Source of the DNA: Gonocerus acuteangulatus
Taxonomy: Eukaryota; Arthropoda; Insecta; Hemiptera; Coreidae
Assembly (NCBI GenBank): GCA_946811695.1
Contig: OX328125.1
Span: 41,845,709-41,909,708, forward strand
DNA: 64,000 bases
Direction: 5' to 3'
The notes beneath the pieces are model-generated. The model had not been told where the DNA came from, did not search any database, and was given only the letters and a program-made list of their open reading frames with translations. This document shows positions 58,580 to 64,000 of the stretch, one piece after another; within the stretch, counting starts at the first letter, position 1, and every line of letters starts with the position of its first letter. Made by a program: the position numbers and the translations under genes.

Positions 58580-60465
58580 CTGTGTTTTAATGTATGCTGT
58601 GTGTAATATACTCTCTGTTTTTCTTTTTATATGTGAATAGAATTTCATTTTTTTTTTTTTTTTTTTAATAATACTCCTCTACTTTTATTATTTATTCATT
58701 TTTTTTTTTATTTAAATAAAGTTAAGGGTTAACAAATGAGTTCATCGAGACTTGAATCGTTGGAAGATACCTACGCTTACTTTGCCTATTGCTCCTGTAA
58801 AAGGGATCCACAGTATATCACGTGGTGTGGGATGAATGAGGGCGATGGACCTGAAGGATGGAGGAATGTAGCTTGCACTTTACTGCAATCTTCACCTTCA
58901 TCCAGAACATAACTCCCTCACCAAGTGTCACCATAGATTGATGTTACGTACCTACTAATATCTGCTGTATGTCCTTTACAGCAGGAAATATTCTCGAAAC
59001 AACCGCAGAAGAAAGTAATTACACATTTACTTTGGTTCCACATGTGAGAGGCATGTAGGCATATAATTTCTGGGTGCCTTATAAAGTTATAGCTGTATTG
59101 TAATGTATTCTTCAATGTTCAAAAGTACAAAGTTTTTATTAGATTTGTTCTGATGTGACCATTCAAACAGCTGCCTAGCATCAATAATTTGGTTCTTATA
59201 TGGTCTTTCTAGGCTTGCACTGGCTGCTAGTCTTTTCCAGAATTTTTAAAATTGTAACCCCTATTTTGTGGCATATCATATTAAAGCCCCATTCAACAGC
59301 TTTAAAATGAGACCACTCCCAGGTTAATATCATCACTGGTTGCGAGCCTATAGGCATCCAAAGGTGCCAAAATATGACACTTTTTCATAAAAATTTAAAT
59401 CTTTAAAAATTAATAACTTAAAAAATAATTGTGCTATGTAACTGAAATTTGGTATTTTTCCATAAGTCTATGATATATTACTGTATACCAAAAATCATGA
59501 AAATCTGAGACATCAAGTCCGAAAAGTGTGTTGATTTGTCATGGAATGACCCTTCATTAGGATGTTAAAGTTAACTTACATGGTGAGAAATGAAGCATGA
59601 GAGGGGTCCAATTTCTGCAAACATCCCCACCTAATGAAGAAAAAAGATGTTAACAAATATATATAAAATACGTAATCATAGACAGTTTTTTTTTTTTTCT
59701 TTTGCTGTTTAACTTCTAGTTGCATTAGTACCAAAATAGACTTCTCTCATTGCTGAGATATTTCAACTCATCTAGGTATTAAGGGTTAAATAGTAAAATC
59801 ATTTTGGTTTAAATTAGATCTTCATCCCATTATATCTGAAGAATAACATCACAAAAACAAGCAAGATAGAAAAGAAAAGAAAATTACAATGATTGGCCGA
59901 AATTAAGATGTAAATAAATTGAATTACATATAGTACCTTGTTTACTTGTGTTACGATTGCGTCCACTACCTCACCCTTGAATGGTCTGAATACAATAGCC
60001 TTGTACTTGACAGGGTAAACAACAAAGCCTTGCCCAGGTTGTATAATCCCAGCTCCAATGTTATCTATGTTAGTCACTGCAATAACAAACCCATACCTAC
60101 ACGAAACTAAGTAATGAATTTAAAATAAATTAATGGACATATTCATTCTAAAATAAAATGACAACTTACTTCCCAGTACAAGTGCCTTCAACTTCAGTAT
60201 ACAATTTTTGTTTTACAGTTTCATGAAGCTGGGGTCCAAAATACCTTGGATGAAGCAAGATGTCATGCTCCAAAGATATCTAAAACCACCAGTTTAATTT
60301 ATTTATAAATTCACATAAAAAAAAGTTGTATTTTTTAGTGAACAATATATGTTAAAGTGTCTACGGTAAACTGTACCATAAATAAAATACCAATAATATA
60401 ATAAATAGAATAGTATTAAATGATTTCATAACTGGATAAAATACTCAAATTACATGATAAAACAT
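55396..60465 (-). CDS. Polr2G: RNA polymerase II subunit RPB7 (8 exons, 173 aa)
   Basis: With RPB4 it forms the stalk of RNA polymerase II, which binds nascent RNA and helps initiation (family knowledge). Exons 5' to 3': 60454-60465 (MFYH), 60170-60279, 59937-60096, 59580-59630, 56979-57044, 56823-56894, 55486-55519, 55396-55412 (TGA). Phases agree; the product is 173 aa against 172 in human. Recognisable sequence: [86 protein letters not shown] and a YLGLIGS end. The N-terminal tip domain is followed by an S1-like OB fold. The first coding exon is only 12 nt. It lies head-to-tail with trithorax, 477 bp from that gene's start codon. Confidence 0.96.
57200..58190. other. RPB7 intron 4, no feature recognised
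   Basis: AT-rich intron between RPB7 exons 4 and 5. No coding frame or repeat boundary could be set in this part. Confidence 0.4.
58208..58396 (+). repeat. 5S rRNA-derived SINE with the shared tail
   Basis: The head GGCCATAGCCACGTTGAATG, AAGTTAAGCAACGTCGGGCG and TGAATGGGTGACCA follows 5S rRNA in order, including its internal promoter region. The 5S-like part ends at GTGCTGTTGGC. A linker and the tail CGGCGCTAATAGCC ... GATGCGCTGTTAAAAA follow. The 13-bp duplication AATATCAGCTCCT flanks it at 58195-58207 and 58397-58409. It is not a functional 5S gene: it has an internal deletion and a SINE tail. Confidence 0.92.
58524..58578. repeat. (TA)n microsatellite
   Basis: About 54 bases of TA in RPB7 intron 4. 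Confidence 0.9.
58670..59115. other. unclassified intronic sequence
   Basis: More balanced in composition than its surroundings; looks like an old insertion, but no motif or coding similarity was recognised. Confidence 0.3.
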
Positions 60466-60574
60466 CTTCTAACTTCCAGAAGCAGAGATTTAAATAAGTA
60501 ATAAACAAAAGAGTGAGAGGCGGGTGGGAGGTTATACCCGCCAGTATTTACATCTGGTTGCTGAGATAAGCGAA

Positions 60575-60790
60575 TAGATGTAAATACTTGGTGTTGTATA
60601 GTTCGCGATTGGATTGTTCAAAAGAAAGTGCCTAGTTTCATGGGTTCGATTCTCACTACGGGTGGTGGCTTTTCTTTCGAAAAACGAAAGGGAATCAGCG
60701 CTATCCAGGCTAGAAAAGAGTGGAAAACTTGTCCCAAAAATCTCTTCTATATATAACTGGACGTTAACATTTAAATGAATTATAAATAGT
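60575..60790 (+). repeat. tRNA-derived SINE, family C
   Basis: B box ATGGGTTCGATTCTC, then GGTGGCTTTTCTTTCGAAAA, ATCAGCGCTATCCAGGCTAG and a tail TGGACGTTAACATTTAAATG, shared with the minus-strand copy at 2239-2445. Upstream of RPB7 exon 1. Confidence 0.75.
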
Positions 60791-60936
60791 ACCACTATGA
60801 TTTGATTCTCATTGCTGAATGTTCATTTTGCGTGTTTTAAGGCTTGTTTCTCCACAGGTTTTTTTTCAAATGTAAATACTACTGGGAATCAGGAAAAAAA
60901 GTATCAACTTGCCTTTAAAGAATTTATAATTCATAA

Positions 60937-60940
<4 letters not shown>

Positions 60941-61016
<76 letters not shown>
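60941..61016. repeat. (TA)n microsatellite
   Basis: About 74 bases of TA between RPB7 and the 96-aa gene. Confidence 0.9.
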
Positions 61017-61207
61017 AAAGGTGGTGCAGAAAAAGAACAGATTGGATTTTCACAGGAGGAAGGAACATTTCAATTAACAAATTTATTACAATAAGGCATG
61101 AAATTCGAAAAAGCTCTTTATTGATAGCAATTAGAAATAAAAGACATTTTATAATTTATTTATTTATTAAACGAGTATTACACTCAATTAGATAATACAA
61201 AGTACAA

Positions 61208-61260
61208 TTTTTTTTTTTTTTTTTTTGAGGCGTGCCAATCTTATGGTCATTAGCGCCAGG
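61208..61260 (-). repeat. headless SINE tail insertion
   Basis: T-run, then GAGGCGTGCCAATCTTATGG and TCATTAGCGCC: only the shared tail, in minus orientation. The 9-bp duplication AAAGTACAA flanks it at 61199-61207 and 61261-61269. Confidence 0.88.
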
Positions 61261-61353
61261 AAAGTACAAAAATAATGAAATAATTATATAACTATGAGTA
61301 TTACAATGACAAACAAATAAGATTGAAATTTCAACTTTTGTCTTAATGATCAC

Positions 61354-61355
<2 letters not shown>

Positions 61356-61436
<81 letters not shown>
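61356..61436. repeat. (TA)n microsatellite
   Basis: About 80 bases of TA. Confidence 0.9.
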
Positions 61437-61439
<3 letters not shown>

Positions 61440-61945
61440 TGCAAATCGTCGATTTCATTCCTTTGACTATTAATGTTTTCCAGCGTGCCGAGAACAACAA
61501 TGGTGCTATGTGATGTTAGCATAGGGCGAACCATTTATTAACTAAATCAGCTCGAAAAGGAGCTATAAGTGATTTTTTTTTCAAAATTGGAAAAATCCTC
61601 GCTTTTGATGCATTTTTCGAATACAATTTGCACGGATTGTTTTCTCTCTTAAAGTAAGTTATAGTTTCAAAAACAAGATGGAAAGTTGACGTCATTGATT
61701 CCAACTACGAAAGATGGTTCCAGCTTCCGAAGAAATGTGATGGTAAAAAAAACACATTAGAACTTGTTGGTGGCCTAGATAGGTATTTTTTTTAGTTTAA
61801 ACGACTTTAAAAGTAATTGATAAGGCTTTAACGTTTCTGGTTTCTTGGGAAATTATATAAGTAAAAAATAGAACCATTAATGGAATATATATAGAAAATA
61901 AATAAATAAATCAAGCTAATAATTATTAGCATATCAATGATTTAT

Positions 61946-63001
61946 TCATTCTGTATTATGAATTAAATTGGAGATATACAACACTATATTTTGGATTTTA
62001 GCTAAAGCTAAATATTTCTCCGACAATAAAAGGCTGGCTGAATCTGATGTATTTGATCTGAAATATAAAAATAACAACATTAAAAAGAATACATATTCTT
62101 TGTGAAATGTACCAATAAATAGATAAAAAAAAAGTATTGGAAATAATTGCGATTACTTTAAGTGAATTTGCTTTACAGAAACAGTCAGGTGCCTTGCCAT
62201 TTCATCAATGTCTTTAGCAATTTTGTCTTGAAAGTATGAAGCTGAAAAAAATGTTATATTTGTTACTTTATTAATCATTTCGTCGGCTTACATGTGTATT
62301 ACATGGTCTATTTCCTTGTTTTGTATTTTATTTTTCTGGACTGAAATTTTAAAATCGTTGGATTATTTAACTAAACTGCTCAGAAAAAAAAAATCCGAAC
62401 TAGAAAATCTTGACTTAATGTGTTTCACTTATGGACTGACGATTTATTTTAAAAACATTACCTCGTAGAGGAGTGATTTTTTTAAAAATATTTTATTTAA
62501 TTTCCAATAATATTACTTTTTAAATGTTCAGGAAGATCAAATAGTTCAATTGCGCGTGGGCAAACTACAATGAAAATAATAAATGTTCTCTTCTTTTTGG
62601 CCATTTTTTAAGCCAATGAACAGCACTTTACACGAAACACTATGAAGATGATTAGTTTCGTTTAGGACCAGGAAAGGCTTTAAGATGCCAGGCAAGGGGA
62701 AAAGTGTTTAATGTTCAATATTTAGCCAAAGCTTAGGCTTTAAACTATAACGTTGCCAATATACTTCCCAATTTCTAAAACTGTTATCGAAAGAGTAAAT
62801 ATTTCATTTGGTTTACAGAGATAACATACTAATTTCTGAAATTGTATCATTTGGTGACATGGTCTCTTCTTCAGGCATCAGGTCGTCATCAATGCTAGAA
62901 CATTTTAAAACAGTTATTTAAAAAAATTTTATGCAATTTAACCACACAGATCCTGGATTTTCTTTATCTTACCTGTCGAAATATTTCTCACTTTTAGCCA
63001 T
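61946..63001 (-). CDS. unidentified 96-aa protein, four exons
   Basis: Not recognised. Exons 5' to 3': 62973-63001 (ATG), 62830-62894, 62157-62241, 61946-62057 (TGA). All acceptors end in AG with T-rich tracts and the phases agree. If the third intron is not spliced, the frame stops after IHLK, giving about 60 aa. The N-terminus is acidic (SIDDDLMPEEE). The rest reads as one or two amphipathic helices (FQDKIAKDIDEMARHL; LLLSEKYLALAKIQNIVLYI), which would suit a small coiled-coil subunit of a larger complex. No signal peptide or clear membrane segment. It lies upstream of RPB7 on the same strand. The second intron contains a single arm of the fold-back family at 42511. Confidence 0.6.
62645..62765. 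repeat. single arm of the 42511 fold-back family
   Basis: TTTAGGACCAGGAAAGGCTT, GCCAGGCAAGGGGAAAAGTG and TAGCCAAAGCTTAGGCTTTA correspond in order to the left arm at 42530-42620. No right arm follows. Confidence 0.7.
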
Positions 63002-63324
63002 ATTAGGCAATTTATCTTAACAACTCCGTCGCTCAGAAACAAAATAAGCAGGTCGATTAATAATTGTTAACAATGGAATAAATGCACAGCCCTTTAAATC
63101 TGCTAAATGAGCTGAATATAATATGTTAAATTTGAACTTTATTAATAAAAAAAAATGTTCCAACTTAATTTATTTATACTTAAATATTTTAAAAATGAAA
63201 GGATTAAAAAAAAAAAACTTTTTATGAAAGCATTTCATACCAAGTTTAAATTGTTGAATCGTACATTCACCAGAACACTATTGTTTAAGATGTTAAAACA
63301 TAAAAACGAGATAATTGACCAAAA

Positions 63325-63875
63325 CCCGGCCTATATAAGGGGGGGGCTTACAACCTTAAAAATAAATTAAATAAGATCACTTAGTTCAGAAAAGGGGGCG
63401 AGGTTAGCTCAGTGGTAGAGCACTGGACTAATAAGTTAAAGGACCTGAGTTCAATTCCCGAGCAAGCACTAAAGATTTTTTCTTCTAGTGTCTTCGCTCA
63501 TGGGTTGGATTCGGCCTCCCTGACCGTCCCTAGGCCAACCCAGCCTTTAATTAATTTAATAATGGGTACCTTGGTTGGTGCTAATGACTCTAGCAGTCGA
63601 AGCAGCCAAGGGGGAAATCAGGCGGCCGGAGCATAGTATTGACCACACTATCTCCCTAGTGTGCCGTATGGTCAAGAATCAGATCCTCTATAGTATCTGC
63701 CCCTCAGGGCCCTCATGGCCTGTTACGGGACTGATTTTTTTAGTTCAGAAAAATATTTTTTTAAGTGTAATAGCGTTTTAATTTGCTAACTATTCCCACT
63801 TCTATATTGTTAGTATTCCATACCCCCCAAATGCTCTCTGCCCCCCCCCGAAATTATTTTCTATATTTGCCCATG
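63325..63875. mobile_element. hAT-type MITE, family M, with nested SINE
   Basis: The body matches 49663-49919 (AAAAATAAATTAAATAAGAT, GTAATAGCGTTTTA, TTAGTATTCCATACCC, C-run, ending TTGCCCATG). An 8-bp duplication GACCAAAA flanks it at 63317-63324 and 63876-63883. A SINE interrupts it at 63394-63739. Confidence 0.88.
63394..63739 (+). repeat. tRNA-derived SINE, family B (full copy)
   Basis: The head GGTTAGCTCAGTGGTAGAGC has an A box, CTAATAA resembles an isoleucine (AAU) anticodon loop, and GAGTTCAATTCCC is the B box. A body of about 270 bp follows (GGCCTCCCTGACCGTCCCTA, GGCGGCCGGAGCATAGTATT, GGCCTGTTACGGGACTG). The 13-bp duplication TTAGTTCAGAAAA flanks it at 63381-63393 and 63740-63752. It is a SINE, not a tRNA gene: the acceptor stem does not pair cleanly and a body follows. 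Confidence 0.9.
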
Positions 63876-64000
63876 GACCAAAACAGTTACGTTAGTCAGT
63901 AACCCAATTCTGTCAGTTCTTTTTCTACTTATTAATAAAATGTTCTAATCTATTTTATTTCTAATTGAAGAATGCAAAAGAAATTGATATGTAGGAAATC

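Noticed and set aside
63394..63470. Functional tRNA-Ile gene
   Set aside because: A and B boxes are present but the stems do not pair well, a 270-bp body follows and a 13-bp target duplication brackets the whole: a SINE.

Overview
This is a eukaryotic nuclear window, almost certainly arthropod and possibly arachnid (the order is inference). The evidence is AT-rich DNA, spliced genes with GT-AG introns, invertebrate-type transposons, and a SINE whose 5S rRNA-like head looks chelicerate-like to me. No bacterial or organellar genes are present. Four host genes can be assembled exon by exon with consistent splice phases.

Layout. (1) 840-24190, + strand: inturned, a ciliogenesis and planar-polarity effector. 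It has 21 exons, and its 5' end lies outside what I can recognise. Its introns hold an R2-like LINE, a deleted Copia element and several fold-back elements. (2) 24191-32882: a gene-poor stretch with a decayed hAT transposase, a perfect 30-bp-arm hairpin and a piggyBac-type MITE. (3) 32883-54918, - strand: trithorax/KMT2A-type histone H3K4 methyltransferase, 16 exons and 2466 aa. It carries a nuclear-receptor-like zinc finger, three PHD fingers, an extended PHD, FYRN, FYRC, a WIN-like motif, SET and post-SET. Its introns hold a Jockey-type LINE and a LINE fragment split by a piggyBac-like element. (4) 55396-60465, - strand: RNA polymerase II subunit RPB7, 8 exons and 173 aa. (5) 61946-63001, - strand: an unidentified 96-aa four-exon gene. 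(6) 63325-63875: a hAT-type MITE containing a tRNA-derived SINE.

The host genes have no evident shared pathway: cilia (inturned), chromatin (trithorax) and transcription (RPB7). The notable content is the repeat landscape. One short 3' tail (core GCGCTAATGGCC ... GATGCGCCG) ends tRNA-headed SINEs and a 5S-headed SINE. It also occurs alone, as headless insertions of about 40-60 bp with clean target-site duplications. Other observations are a duplicated inturned exon on both sides of an R2-like element, two retroelements that have lost the reverse-transcriptase catalytic core while neighbouring reading frame survives, and a probable GC-AG intron inside the trithorax PHD region. Everything here was read by eye; no alignment or database search was run.
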